Positions 11,627 to 23,390 of a stretch of 64,000 nucleotides of DNA are shown here, one piece after another. The notes under the pieces were generated by a model that was not told where the DNA came from, did not search any database, and was given only the letters and a program-made list of their open reading frames with translations. The number at the start of each line of letters is the position of its first letter. Position 1 is the first letter of the stretch. The position numbers were made by a program, and so were the translations under genes. Origin of the DNA: Porphyra umbilicalis (Eukaryota > Rhodophyta > Bangiophyceae > Bangiales > Bangiaceae); contig KV919043.1 of assembly GCA_002049455.2 (NCBI GenBank), positions 39,771 through 103,770 of the forward strand, in the 5' to 3' direction.

Positions 11627-14600
11627 CGCCGGTCCGCCGGTCGCGCTGGGTGGGGCGCCCCCCCACCCCCCCTCCCCCCAGTTGCGGCCGCCGCCGCCCC
11701 CACCGCCACCGCCTCGATGCGGTACCGCCGCCGCTGCAATCGCAGCCGCTCCACGTTGAGCAGCCGGTGCACCACCGACGGCCCGTCCACGCCCGCCACC
11801 GCCAGATCCACCGCCAGGACGGCGGTGGCGTCGTCTGGGGGCTCGCGCCTGCCCTCCCGCCACCGCCACTCGCCGTCGGCATCCGCGTCGAGGAGGTGGG
11901 GGGGGGGGGGGGGAGAGGGGGGGGGGCGCCACCGTGGCCGGTGGCTCCCCGCCGGCCGCCGCGCCGTCGCTGCCGTCTGCGGCCGCGGCGGCCAGCGTGT
12001 CGCCGCCGCCGTCGCGGCCAGCGGCGGCAGCGGCGGCGGCGCGCCGCCACGACGCTTCGGGGGTGCCGAGCACCACCACGCTGCTGCCGCCCGCCGGGGC
12101 GCCCAGGTACCGCCCCCCGCGCCGCAGCAGCAGCTCCCCCGACCGCTTGGACGCCGGCCCGTCGGCGTCGCCGCCGCCGCCGCCGCCGCCGACACCGCCG
12201 CCGCCACCGCCACCACCGCCGCCGCCGCCACTGTCCATGCCGCCGCAACCGCCGCCGCCGCCGCCGACGTTGCCCGCCGACAGGTCCACCTCGGACGTCG
12301 GCGGCGGCGCCGACAGGTCAATCAGCTTCGAGCCGCCGAAAGAGCGCGACGTGTGGTGCGACACGTGCAGCTGCCCCCGGCCGTCATCCTCCTCGTCGCC
12401 GCTGCCTCCGGCCGACGGGGCGCCGCTGCCGGCCGCGTCCGAGACGGACGAGCCGGGTGGGAGGACGCTATTGGCGTGCCTGCCATTCGCCCCGCCTCCG
12501 CACCCGCTCCCGCCATTAGCGGCGGCGGCAGAGGCGGCGGCGGCGACGCGGCGGCGCGCGAGCCGGCGGGGGAGTGCCCCCCCACCCCGCCATACCACCC
12601 GGGGAGGAGGTGACGGCCGACGCGGCCGCCACGGACCCCCCCCGCCCCCCCCCCCGTCGGAGCCATAGGCGCCCAGGCCGTCGGCCGAGTCGCCCGCCTC
12701 CTTTTCCCCCAGAAGCCCGTCGGCCAACGAGCCTGGCCGCGGCTGCGCCGCGCTCCGGCGGCGGTAGACGGGAAAGAGGGTGGCGCCCGGCGGGCGGTCG
12801 CCCCCCCCCCCCCCCCACCACCAGAAACGCCCACGGCGCCCCCCCCACCTACCCCCCGGCGGCGGCCGCCGCCTGGCCCTCCCCCGCCGGCGGGCCGGCG
12901 GCGCCCAGCCCCCCCCCCCCCCCCCCCCCCCCCCCCCGCTTGTGCGAAAGCCCCAGGCCGAGCGACAACCCCCTGTCGGCCACCCCGTCGGCGGCGTGCA
13001 CCGGCGGCCGCCGCAGCCGCACGTCCAGGGTGGCTACAAGTATCCCCGCCGGCGCCAGCCGCGCCAGGAGCAGCGTCCCCGCGGCTTTCGCGTCGGCAGA
13101 CCCCGGCGCCGCGACCGCGTCGAGCCACGGCGGCAGCTGCAGCCGCCGGCACCGCACCGTCGCGCCGGCCGCGCCGCCGCCGCAGGCGCGGACCGCCACC
13201 ACAACCGCCCCGGCGTCGGCGTCGGCGGGGACGCCCGCCGCCAGCCGCTCCACCCGCGCGTACACGTCGAGGGCGGGGTGGAGGGCAATGATCGCCGCCG
13301 CGCCACACACGTACCGCCGGGGGAGGGCGGGGAGTGCCGGCGATGCTCCACGTCCTGCCGCCCGTACGGGAGGTGCAAAAGCGGCGCCGGCGTCGACAGC
13401 GCCACCGCCGCCGTCCCTGGCCGCGGAGCGACGATAAAGGCCGGGAAGGGGCGCGTCGTTGCCGCCGCCGCCGCCGCCACGGCCGTTGCCGCCGCCGCCG
13501 CAGCCGCCGACGAGGCCGACGACGAGCGGCTGGCGCGGATGCTGGCCGGCGCGGGCGGCATGACCGGCTCGGGAGCGGCCTGCACAATCTTGAGGTTCCC
13601 GAGGAAGAGGGCCACCAGCGCCACGTCCAGGCGCCCCGACCGGGGGAGGGCGCTGGTTCGGACGCGCACGCGGGTGGTCCCCGCCGCCACGTCCACGGGG
13701 CCGTCGCTGAACAGCTGCACAGGCCGTGGCAGGGGGGGAGGTGAACTGCGCGTCCACCGCCGCCCCGTCGGCGGCGGCGACAGCGGCGGCCGCGTCGCCG
13801 CCGCCGCTCGCGGAGCGGTCGGCCGCCCACGCCCGCGCCACGGCCGACACAATCGCCTCGCTCGACGCGCCCGCACCCCCCCGTCGGTCGTCTGTGGCGA
13901 CGCGGCGGCAGAGCCGCCGGCGGCGCGGAGCTCGGGGGATGCGCGGAGCTCTAGCATCACCAAGTAGAGGTGGATGACCGTCGGGATGTCGCTCTCGACG
14001 AGCACCGTCGCCTCGGCGGCGTCGCCTTCGAGCCACACGGGTGACCCGCGGGCGACGGCCACCCAAAATAGCTTTTCCAGCCGGTACATTGTCACCCGCG
14101 GCAGCTGCGCCGCCGCCGCTGCCGCGCCGGCCGCCCAGCGGGCGGCGTTGCAGGTGTCGGTGGGCACGTCCACCGCCGCCGTGGCGGGGTCCTCGTCGTC
14201 TGACTCGGCCAGGCGGGGGAGCGCCTCGCCCGCGTCGGCTGCCTTGGCCACCTCCATGCTGGTGGTCAGCAGGGCCCCGCCGGCCGCCGTGGACGCGCCG
14301 GCCGCCGCCGCCCCGCCGTCGCCATCGACGCTGCCGACACTGTCGGCGCTGCCGCCAGCGGGGCCGTCCAAGGCGAGGCCGCCCCCGGGTGCAGACACGG
14401 CGCCGGCGGCGCCGGTGGCGCCGGCGGCAGCCGCGGCAGCGGCGGCAGCGGCGGCAGCGGCGGCAGCCGCGGCAGCGCCGCCGCCGCCTCCGCCGGCCCC
14501 GCCGCTCGCACGGGGAAAGCGGCGCCCCCCCCCCCCCCCGCCGGCGGCCACCCCTCGCTGCTGGCCGGCGCGCGGTCGCCGTCCGTGACCAGCCTCCACG

Positions 14601-15919
14601 AGCGGCGGTTCATCATGACATGGCTAGGCACGACACGAGGCACTCTTGCACCCGGTGGAGCGCCTTCTCGCGCTCCCTAGCTCCACCCGCCGCCGCTGGT
14701 GCAGCTGATCCCAATCGTGGTCGGCAAAGAAGCGGGAGCACTGGGTCGACAGCAGGCGCTCGTCCTCGACGAGGTTCCCATTCCGCAGCCGTACTGCCCA
14801 CCCCGCCCGGTCCCTCGTCGTCACTGGCCGACTTGGGGTAGATGATACCGTCGTTGCTGCCACCGCTACCACCGCTACCGCCACTGTCATCGCTGTGGTG
14901 CGACGCCAGCGCGCCATTGTCAGCGCCGCTCCCACCAACGACAACAGGGCCATTGCCGCCGCCGCCGCCACCCCCACCTTAAAAATCATCCCCCTGCCGC
15001 CGCCGCCGCCGCCGCCCCCGCCGCCGTCGCCGCCCCCACCACCACCACCTCCTCCACCTCCACCACCATCACCTCTGCCGCCGCCGCCGTTGCTGCCCCC
15101 TCCCTCCCTCCCTCCAAAGGCAAAGGGCGAGGAATCGCTGTAGAACCCCAGCCGCCCCCCCTCGGCCGTCCCCCGCTCCAGCACCCCCCCCGCAATCTCT
15201 TGTGACGCCCGCCGGCTGACGGTGGTGATGAATTTGAGCCCCCGCTCGGCCACCTCGGCGTACTTGCGCTCGGCCAGCAGCAGGGTCGTCTGCCGCGCGA
15301 ATGTGTAGGTGCGGAAGTCCAGCTCGGCAATGCGGCCGGCGACCAGCCGGGCGCGGCCGCCCTTGGCCAGCGGGTCCACCACCCCGTGGGCGGCGTCGTC
15401 GCCCGCGTCGCGGCCGCCAAAACCTAGGGTGCCCCGCTTGTCCCGCTCCGCGGCGAGGGTGGCGAGTTCTTCTTACCGCCGGAGGGCCAAGTCAGGCCGC
15501 GCCTGCTGCCCGTACACAAACGCCAGGGCCTCGACGGTGGCGAAAAAGGCTGTGTAGGACCAGCCGGACAGCCCGCGGGCGGCGGCGGCGCGAGACACCT
15601 CCGTCTCGTAGTCGACCAGCCGGGCCTCAGCAGCCTCTGACACGCACTCGCGGAGGCGGCCGAGGAGCTCCCCATACCCGAACGTCACCGTTCCGGCCGC
15701 CGCGTCGTCCGGCGACGGCGACGGCGCCCCGACACCGGCGGGCCTGCCGCCACCCACCGCCCCGCCACTGGCGGCGGATTCCCCCCCCGGGGACGCCGCG
15801 GGCGGCTCGTCCACCCCCCCCAGCGGCAGCCGCAGCACCCGCTCCCGCGCAGCCCCCCCCCGGACGCCATTCACCTCGACGCGCAGCCGCTCCAGCGCCT
15901 TGCGCTGCGCCTTGAGGGC
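10964..15919 (-). pseudogene. TRAPPC10/Trs130-like gene, right copy, reaching the natural C-terminus
   Basis: Same gene as the left copy but continuing past the repeat boundary at 13776. Reading down the minus strand: the N-terminal helical region (15919-15476), TAA at 15473-15475 in the YEEL-type motif, DFRTYTFARQ (about 15320), VESDIPTVIHLYLVMLELRA (about 14000), LFSDGPVDVAAGTTRVRVRT (about 13710), LDVALVALFLGNLKIVQAAP, a long Gly/Pro-rich insertion (12950-11500), then VILRYRVSNLPVTPYGLP and DWLLVGRTRGTLVVVDHAPA, and a hydrophobic end LPPALSSLAATLAG before TGA at 10964. The last blocks match the C-terminal order of plant TRAPPC10 as I know it. At the poly-G sites where the left arm is shifted (near 6364 and 6404), this copy keeps frame. 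The missing N-terminus, the TAA and other shifts argue for a pseudogene; homopolymer errors are an alternative for the shifts only. Confidence 0.7.
11480..12960. repeat. Low-complexity GGC/CCG tract inside the TRAPPC10-like gene
   Basis: Consecutive CCG/GCC triplet runs (11577-11630, 12170-12270) and C/G homopolymers of up to about 30 bases (12908-12937). In the gene's frame they give polyglycine and polyalanine. This is where most frame changes of the right copy fall. Confidence 0.6.
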
Positions 15920-17913
15920 GGCCGGGGGGAGGGTGGTCGCGTGGGCGGCCGACGCGGGGGGTCGACCATCCCCGTGGTACGTCGCAGCGCATGTTGGGGC
16001 ACATAAGCGGCGCTTGCGGTGGGGGAGGAGTGGGAACGGGCGGCGGCGACCGCGTTGGGGCGGGTGGAGGGAACGGGCGGCAGTGAAGCCGTATTGGCGG
16101 CGGAGGTCTAGGTGTCGCCAACGATGGCGGCGGCGACGGAGGCCGCGGCGAGGGCGGGGGTGCACGAGGGGCCGACGTCGAGGCGGCCACGTTAGGTGGC
16201 CCCGTCGGCGGTGTCGAGGACGATGGATGCATAGAAAACAATAGCACACGTGCTGTACACCATTCAAAAGAAGAAAAACGAGACCTACACGCTGCCCCTC
16301 CACCTTACCGCCAGAACTGGAGCACATCAACCATACGGGCACGACGCTCGCGCAGCGTGAGCCCTTCGAGACCGTGCAGCTCGTGCATCCATGCGCATAT
16401 GACGGCAATATCAGGGTTGTTGAGGCTCAATGCCTGCCTCTTGGTCGTGGGAAAGGGATGAGGCAGTTGGTCCCCAACAGCGACATCCGGTACGACACCT
16501 TGGAAATCATCCAGCATCTGTCCATGCCCCGGCAGCTCCTTCACAAATGGGCGCAGCGGCAGGTCGTCACTACTCGCTGAAGAGAGCCTGCTCTGATTGA
16601 AGCGCGCGCGGCAGGCGTTGTCCTGACGATACAGCAATCTACGTTGGCCCGCCTGCAGCTGCGCCGCGCGCGCCTCCACGACCGCCTGCAGCTGCGCCGC
16701 GCGCGCCTCCACGACCGCCTCCACCTGCGCCACGCGCGCCTCCACCTGCGCCACGCCCGCCTGCACTTGCGCCACGCCCGCCTGCACCTGCGCCAAATTC
16801 TGGATGACGTCGGCCATCCATGCGGGTGCGCCGTTGCCCCCCCCCCCGTGCCCACCGTGGCCAAGGGTCGAAGCCAGGCCGACGTGGTGCGCAATGATGG
16901 CGGTGCGCTTAGCAGCGGCAGCATCCTCAGCTTCCGTCACGGTACCGAGCTCCCGCCGGAACCACTTGCGGGAGCGTTCCTCATCTTGGGCGGCAATAAG
17001 GTGCTCTGCCTCAACCAGTTGCCCTTGAGCGACCGCGGGCGCCTGGACGGCGACGAGTAGCTCCCGGGTGTGGACATCGGCAACAGCCGGCAAGGCCGGA
17101 ACAGTCGTGAGGTAGAGCGCGTTGTTGGCCGCGGGGCCCATATGGTCTGCTTCTTGAAGCACGTGCGGAGCGGGCACAGGTCGAGAGGCAGTCCCCCAGC
17201 GGGGCCAAACCCGCTCAAATGTACCAATGCACAAAAAGCGGCGCCGGCGGGGCGCGGGCAGGCAACGCAGGGTGGCCGGGTCACCAGGGTGTCGGTCGAG
17301 GGCGGTAGGCGAGCACGACAGCAAAGCCACAAGCAAGTGACGTAGGTGGAATGGTACCAGAGGGAGAGAGGCGTAGGGAGAGGAAGGAGCAGAGCGGTCA
17401 CAGCACCGCACGTGGAGGAAACAGGGGCAGCAGCGCTGAAGTGGGGGAGGAGGACATTTGGCTTGTCCGCGATGCGAAACACGCATAGAAAGGACGAATT
17501 TGGCGCGTCGCCAAAGAATGACCGGATCGGTATCGTCTCAAAAAGGTACCACACTACAGTCATTGCGCACTTATATACGTCCCGCTTATATAATACCCAT
17601 TATATAACTGAGCGCAACTCGATCGCCCTCGCGTGGGCCTCACCGCACTTGCAGCGCAGTTGACGCGATCATCCGGAGATGATCCGCGATCGAGTAATCT
17701 CTGTTGTCAAGTAGGCTGGACATTGGCGATGTACCGCCGCCAGGACCCCTTCAGAACCGGCCCAGAAGCATTTCCTTGTCCATGGATGCGTGATCTGAGA
17801 AATCGAAACCCAAGTCCACGATCGAGCATGCTGCCGCCCTCTGATGGTGATGGATTCAGACTAGGTTGCCCAATCTTCTGTAAATTATTACGAGGGCTAC
17901 AAAGTGCGCCACC
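13776..17913 (-). repeat. Large inverted repeat, right arm
   Basis: Reverse complement of 4308-8448. Its inner edge at about 13776 is where the TRAPPC10-like gene continues but the left copy stops, so the right arm carries the fuller locus and the left arm is most simply the derived copy. The outer edge at 17913 joins unrelated sequence. Confidence 0.9.
16305..17141 (-). CDS. Coiled-coil protein of unknown function (right copy)
   Basis: Same 278-codon ORF as at 5081-5917, with ATG at 17141 and TAA at 16305. In this arm the open frame reaches upstream to 17486 without an in-frame ATG before 17141. Heptad repeats AQVQAGV/AQVEARV and EARAAQLQAVV are preserved. The two copies are intact, in contrast to the broken TRAPPC10 copies beside them, which could mean selection or simply recent duplication. 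Function is unknown. Confidence 0.55.
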   Translation of the reverse strand: MGPAANNALYLTTVPALPAVADVHTRELLVAVQAPAVAQGQLVEAEHLIAAQDEERSRKWFRRELGTVTEAEDAAAAKRTAIIAHHVGLASTLGHGGHGGGGNGAPAWMADVIQNLAQVQAGVAQVQAGVAQVEARVAQVEAVVEARAAQLQAVVEARAAQLQAGQRRLLYRQDNACRARFNQSRLSSASSDDLPLRPFVKELPGHGQMLDDFQGVVPDVAVGDQLPHPFPTTKRQALSLNNPDIAVICAWMHELHGLEGLTLRERRARMVDVLQFWR

Positions 17914-18461
17914 CAGCGCAATACTCCTTAAAGCGTGGGCGCGCGCAAGCCCATTTGTGCAAGAATTTCAGGTCAGACGCCATGTTGCAGCACAAGATCG
18001 TGTGGCATGAACAAGACTTGTTGCACTTAGTGCAGCAGCAAGTTCTTGTTTTTTCATGGTTGGAGGGCAGAGCCTGGATACGTAAGCTGCTAATCAGTGC
18101 TCCAGAACCTTGATCCAAAGAGCATGGCGCGCCCTAATCGTAAGTGTCCTGCAGGGTTCGATATGCGCGGTTGTTGACGCACTCTGAAGCGCAGTTCTGC
18201 AGCATGAAAACGAGTTCTTTTGCACTCACAGTCTGCACCGCCGCGAGACGCTTCTTGTGATATGAATTTTGCAAGTGCGATCCGTGCAGAACCTTGTTCG
18301 ATCCGTACAAAATCTTGTTGTAAACGACTTGTACTGAAAATCGGGCCACAGTGTACTGTCCAAAAAGGGCCAACTTGTCTCCGCCCTCCCCCCCCTCCCC
18401 GCGTCTTGACGTTCTCGCCCCCTCCGCCGTCGAATCGCCCTCCCCCAACTCCCTTGTGACG
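17914..18461. other. Intergenic, includes the RWDD1-like gene leader
   Basis: No gene is recognised. The last 100 bases before 18462 are pyrimidine-rich (CCTCCCCCCCTCCCC and similar), a composition suited to a promoter-proximal leader, but no TATA box is seen. Confidence 0.4.
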
Positions 18462-19196
18462 ATGGATTACGCGGAAGAGCAGGCGCAGGAGCGGGAGGCC
18501 CTCGCCGCCATCTTCCTCGACGACTACACCCCCCTCTCCGACGACGGGCGGCGGCTGCAGTTGGCGCTCTCGCACCCCGCCGCCGGCGTTTCCGCCAAAC
18601 TCATCGTGACGCTCCCCCCCACCTACCCCGAAGCTTCCCCCACGGTGTCCCTCCATCCCGGCTCGGGGTTGACGGCCCCCCGGCGGGCGGCGCTGCTCGG
18701 CGCCCTCGAAGCCGAGGCGGCCGCGCAGGCGGGGATGCCGTCGATCTTTGGCCTCCACACCTTTGCCATGGAGTGGGTTCAGGCCAACGTGGCGGGGGGG
18801 GAAGAGAGCGAGGAGGAGGACGTTGGCGGCGCCGGGGCGGTCGGCACTGGCCGGGGGGGGGGGGGGGGGGTTGACCTTTGAGACCCGCGACGAGGCGGGC
18901 GCGGACGGCGATGACGGCGGCAGGGGGGGGCGGTGGCGGGCGCCCGCGGGGACAAGGTATCTGCCAAGGTGTACGGCACGCCCGTGACCGTCGAGTCGTT
19001 TTCGGCGTGGGCAACCGCGTTTGAAAAGGAGCTTGCGGACGCGGCGGCGGCGGCGGCGGCGGGCGCGTCGGCGGGGGCTGGGGAGGCCAAACTCACCGGC
19101 CGCCAGCTGTTTGAGTTGAACAAGGCGGTGGTCGTGGAGGAGGACAGCGAGAGCTTTTGGGAGGCCGAAGCCGACGCGGAGCTGGCGGCGGGGTGA
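18462..19196 (+). CDS. RWD-domain protein, RWDD1/Gir2-like, with two homopolymer frameshifts
   Basis: Starts MDYAEEQAQEREALAAIF at ATG 18462, the usual opening of RWDD1/Gir2. Residues 1-110 form an RWD domain with the YPEASP motif (LPPTYPEASPTVSL). After an acidic stretch, the C-terminal part has YGTPVTVESFSAWATAFEKE and KLTGRQLFELNK, matching the family's HGTPVT and LSGKQLFE blocks. In yeast and animals this family binds DRG GTPases and Gcn1 in translation control. The frame shifts in the poly-G at 18855-18870 and shifts back at 18926-18933; both parts are conserved, so either the runs are miscounted or the gene is recently broken. Total length of about 245 codons fits the family. Confidence 0.75.
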
Positions 19197-20110
19197 CGCG
19201 GGGGTTTGGGGCAGCCGCCGGAGGGGGGGGGGGGCATGGTGGCGTGCGGTGGGGTGTTGCGCGGTGGCACCTACGCGCGTGTGCGGTGTTGTTTGATGGT
19301 GTGTGGCTGGATGTGTCGCACGTGGGGCGCGGGGCGGGGGCGCGTGGGGGACGGCCGCGCAATCCTTTTTCTCGCGCGGTGACCCCTGCGGCGTGGCGGC
19401 CCGCGGCGGCTCGACGACCCGCTACGGGCAGCGGCTGCGCCGCCGCCAGAGGCGGCGCGCCCCGCCCGCTGCCGCGGCCCTCGCGTGCGCGGCGTCTCGT
19501 GCGGTCGTGCCGGCGCGCGGCTGCTGAGCCCCACGGCGGGTGCGCCGCCCGTCAGAGAAGCGTATGGGCGCCTCGGCTGGTGGCCACCACGACGCCTCGG
19601 TGGTGCGGCGTCGCCGGCGCCAAAGGTGGGGTGGGGGTGGCGACGCGGTTTGTCCCGGCAGGCGCGACGGCCGCCGGATGAGGATTGTGTGGGCGTTTTT
19701 TTTGTTTTTTTTTCCCCTTGTGACCCACGGTCTGCAAAAGTGACGGTGGGCGTCCGCGGTCGACCGCCGCGGTGCCCCCTCCCGCGCGGGGGGACTGCCG
19801 GCGAGATGGAGCGCGTGGCGGTCACCGCCCGACGTGTGGGGACTTGCGCAGCGGGCCCCACCGAGGGCGGCTCGTCGACGCTGTCGCCGAGCGACCGCGC
19901 GCCGCGTGGCGGGGCGGCACGCCGTCGGCGGCGGCGCGGGAGCGGAGTCGCGACGTGTCCGTGCCACGCAGGATCGGGCCGACCGTCGGGGTAGCCGCGG
20001 GGAATCCTGCTCGGCGCCCTCACGCGGTGGGTTGTTGCTCTGCATCAGTCAAAGGTCCTCCGCGCATGGCTGGTCAGCGAGTGCGCTGCGTTGAGGATAG
20101 CCATGACGGC
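19197..20110. other. GC-rich interval, no recognised gene
   Basis: Open frames overlap on both strands (for example 19271-20023 minus and 19485-19994 plus) with Arg/Pro/Gly-rich content and no domain. A T run of 9 lies at 19704-19712. Confidence 0.4.
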
Positions 20111-20430
20111 TGCTCCGTATGCAATGCCCTGTACTCTGCCCACCGTCTCTGTCATGGACAACATGGGCGTTGATGGCTCGTCGCTGGGCGACAGCAGCGC
20201 CACCAACACTGGCAAAGGTAGGCGTGCGCGTGAAGAGGGCGCCAAAATTTCGTCAAACAGATGACCGCAGCAAAAACAAGGGCGGAGAGAGCATGCTCAC
20301 CACACCTGCACCTCACCGAAACACCCCCTTCTTCCCCCCGGCGTGGGGTCACCGCGGGCCGCACCTCACCATCAGTACCTCAACCATAATACTGCTCCAA
20401 AAAATCCCGCACTCCAACAGTTGCAAAAGT

Positions 20431-20474
20431 GTTCCAAATCGGCCTCTACGACCCCGCAGAGGCCGATTTGGAAC
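20431..20474. repeat. Perfect 17-bp hairpin
   Basis: GTTCCAAATCGGCCTCT (20431-20447) and AGAGGCCGATTTGGAAC (20458-20474) are exact reverse complements around a 10-base loop ACGACCCCGC. It lies in a gene-free interval (20150-20600). It may be a transposon footprint or an RNA hairpin; nothing decides. Confidence 0.8.
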
Positions 20475-20479
20475 TGTTC

Positions 20480-21157
20480 CCTGGCCTTTAGGACAGGGTG
20501 CTCTCAAAGTGTAGTGATGCACACATATACTTAGATCAAGGGACTTGCTCTCCGTTTCAGAGGTGGCAGTCTGCATTCGTGTCCTCAGGGATCTGAGGGC
20601 GTGTCGACGTTGGAAGGGTCGCGATGACGCTAAAAGCGAATAGAGTTACGTGGCTGAGAAGGACTGTCCTGCCACAAGGATCACAGGGCCCGGACGGCCC
20701 CTGCCCGTGTGCCCCTTCTACCGCCCCGAGTGCCCCGAGTTGGGCGCGGCGACCGCGCGCAGCGACTACGGGGGTTGAACGCGCCCGCGATGACCCGCGG
20801 GTGATCGTGCCTGCGCGCCGGCTTCTGTTGCGGCGGCCCGTCGGCCTGCCATCTAGCGGAGCGGTTAGATGTGCGCTGCGCGGCGGAGTGAAGGACCCTC
20901 CCGTCGGCGTCGCGCGACGCCGGCGAGCCGCCGCCGCTGCGGTGCCGGCGGCGGCACCCTTTTCCCCGCCCCACGTTTCCCCCGCCACGGCAACGTGGCT
21001 GTACGTGCCCCCATGCGCGCTCGCGGCTATGGAGTCGGCCGGCGTGCCCGGTGTCGATGCGTCGCCAAGCGCGCCACCGCCCTGAAGGCCAGGGTATTGC
21101 ACGCACGTGCCTGGAATTTTGCAACAGTTGGAGTGCGGGAATTTTCGGAGAACAGCT
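20480..21157. other. Interval with no recognised gene
   Basis: A GC-rich stretch at 20680-21090 with long overlapping frames on both strands. No domain is recognised. Confidence 0.35.
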
Positions 21158-21363
21158 GTTCAGCCGAGTCATCGGCTGTACTGGTCACAATGGCCAAAAT
21201 CGCCTGTGTGCACCCTCACCTGTATGATGACTTTCAAAGATTGAGCGCTTCTTTGGATGATTGTTCAGCCGCGTCATCGGCTGTACTGGTCACAATGGCC
21301 AAAACCGCCTGTGCGTGCCCTCACCTGTATGTCGACTTTCAAAGATTGAGCGCGTCTCTATGA
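21158..21363 (+). repeat. 105-bp tandem repeat, two units, open reading frame
   Basis: Units start at 21158 and 21263 and are about 90 percent identical. The 105-bp period equals 35 codons, and one frame stays open through both, reading AVLVTMAKIACVHPHLYDDF then AVLVTMAKTACACPHLYVDF. The frame ends at TGA 21361-21363. No known family is recognised. A small coding repeat is possible but unproved. Confidence 0.55.
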
Positions 21364-23385
21364 AATGTGATGAGCGCTGCGTCAGTGTGACAGTGCTTTC
21401 GTTCTTTTTGTGCATGCTGCAGTGCATTATTGTCGTTCCGCCAAAAAAGAGGTGAGTCTAGGAGTAGCAAAGAGGCGCTTTTCTGCGTTTGATTGGCCCA
21501 GACAGCGATCGGCTTGACTCGGGTCTCTCCAGCTTTTGCGGGGACGACCCTACCAGGGCAATGAAGCATTGGAGGATGGTCCAGCTTTACGGTGTTCCCT
21601 CCCCTTGCCCGCCCCCTCCCGTAGCGGCTCCCGTGATGCGCTCCTCCCTTCTGCGACGCGGCGTCCTACGCCATCCCCCCCCCCTCCCCCCCTGCTCCTA
21701 TCGTGTCCTAAACTTTAGTGCACCCTACTCCCCCCCCCCCCCCCCACCGCCGCCCTCCATGGATGGCACGCCACTCGCCGCCCCCAACGCGGCTGCGCTT
21801 GCCAGGTGCGACGTGACGACGCCTTTGGCTGACGCGGCGGCCACGCGGGTGCCCCCCCCGCAGCGAGGCGGCCAACGGGCGGCCACCGCGTGGCGGCGAG
21901 CGACGCGCGGTGCGGGCGCTGCCGCCGCCTTCGACGTCGCGTCGTCGACTGGCGCCGCGCTACGGAGCGCCACGGGCGGCGGCCGCCGCCGCGGCGCCAC
22001 TGACACCGGCGGGAAGCGTACCGCCGTCGGTGCAGGCACGGGCGTGACGGCCGCCACGGGCGCGGCCACAGCCGCCGCACGCACCCAGAGAGGGCGGCGC
22101 CCGCGCAGTCGTCATTGGCATTGGCCGCCGCCGTGGCCGACGGCCGGCGGCGGGTCCGCGGCGGTCGCCCGCCGCGGAGGGTGCTCTCGAGGGGCGGGCG
22201 GGAGGTGACGCACCGCTGGCGGTGGGGGGGGGGAGAGGGACGGGGGGCGGGGGCCGCGTGCACCGCACCCGCGTGTCGGCAGTGGTGACGCTGCCCCGTG
22301 TTGCGTGGGCCACTGCTGGCACGGCCGCGCGGGGACGCCGCGGCCACACAGCCGGAAGCGGCCGCTCGAGCTGCCGCCTCGCACCCCGGCGGTTGGGCAC
22401 TGGCCGGCAACGGTGCGGCGGATCATTGCTGCGGTCGCCGCCGCGCCCGCCGCCGTCGCGTCGACACGGAGCCGTCGCGGTGGACGCGCCTGCCGTGTGT
22501 GGCGAGGCTGCGAGAGCGGCGTCATGGGGGATGGCGAGAGTGCGCGGGTCGACGACCGCTACGTCGCCGCTGCTACCAGATAGGGACGCGGCACGCAGCG
22601 GTTGGGGCCTTTGCCGTGCCGCCGCCGCCGCCGCTGCCGCCGCCACGCGCGTTCGTCCCCTCTGTTGGCGAGCTTACGGCGACGCGTCGCGGCATTGCGG
22701 CGGTGTGGGGGCCTCCCCATATGACGGGCTGCCCGCGAAGGCGTCGGTGCGCGTCCGTGGGGTGGGGCGGGGGGGGGAGGGCGGGGAGGTGCGGTGGCGC
22801 CGCCGCGGCGGCGGTCGGCGGCCCGCGCCGCCCCGTCTGGGTGGCGGGTGCACGCCTGGCGTCGCGAAGGACGGTGGCGGCGGCGGCGGTGGTGGCACGC
22901 GGCGGAGGCGGCGGCGGTGGCCGTACGCGGCGGTAGCGACGGTGGCGGCACGCGGCGGTGGTGATGCCGTCGTCGTTGTCGCTTTGTCCGCAGCGAGGAT
23001 GCGTGGCGACTGTGGCGGCGGCGGCGGCCACGGTGGGCAATGACGCCCGTGCAGGTGGCAATGCGCCCCCTCTAGCGGCCCGCACACCGCCGCGACAGCC
23101 ATGAATCTGCACTTCTGCCACGGCACAGGCGCGCGTCTGGTCGATGCTGGTTGGCCCACGCCGCCGTCGCCGCCCGCGCCGCCGTCGGCGTGGGGGTGGC
23201 GCGGCCGCCGCGTGCCGCTGCCGACCCTGCGGGCGGGGGGTGACCACGCTGCGCGGCGGCATTGCCTCGGAGGTTGCAGGCGGCGGGCGTGTCGCGCGTG
23301 TGGTTGTCTCCGCACGCATGGCTGCCGGCGGCAGCAACAGCGTGGCGCGGCATGGTGGGGAGTAGGGAGACGAGGGAACGGCGGG
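21364..23385. other. GC-rich interval left of the retroelement nest
   Basis: 21740-23380 is a GGC/GCC mosaic with poly-C at 21730-21746 and overlapping frames on both strands. No domain is recognised. Confidence 0.4.
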
Positions 23386-23390
23386 GGGGG

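Noticed and set aside
11134-12613. Long plus-strand ORFs of 388-461 codons
   Set aside because: They are antisense to recognisable TRAPPC10 C-terminal sequence and consist of Arg/Pro runs.
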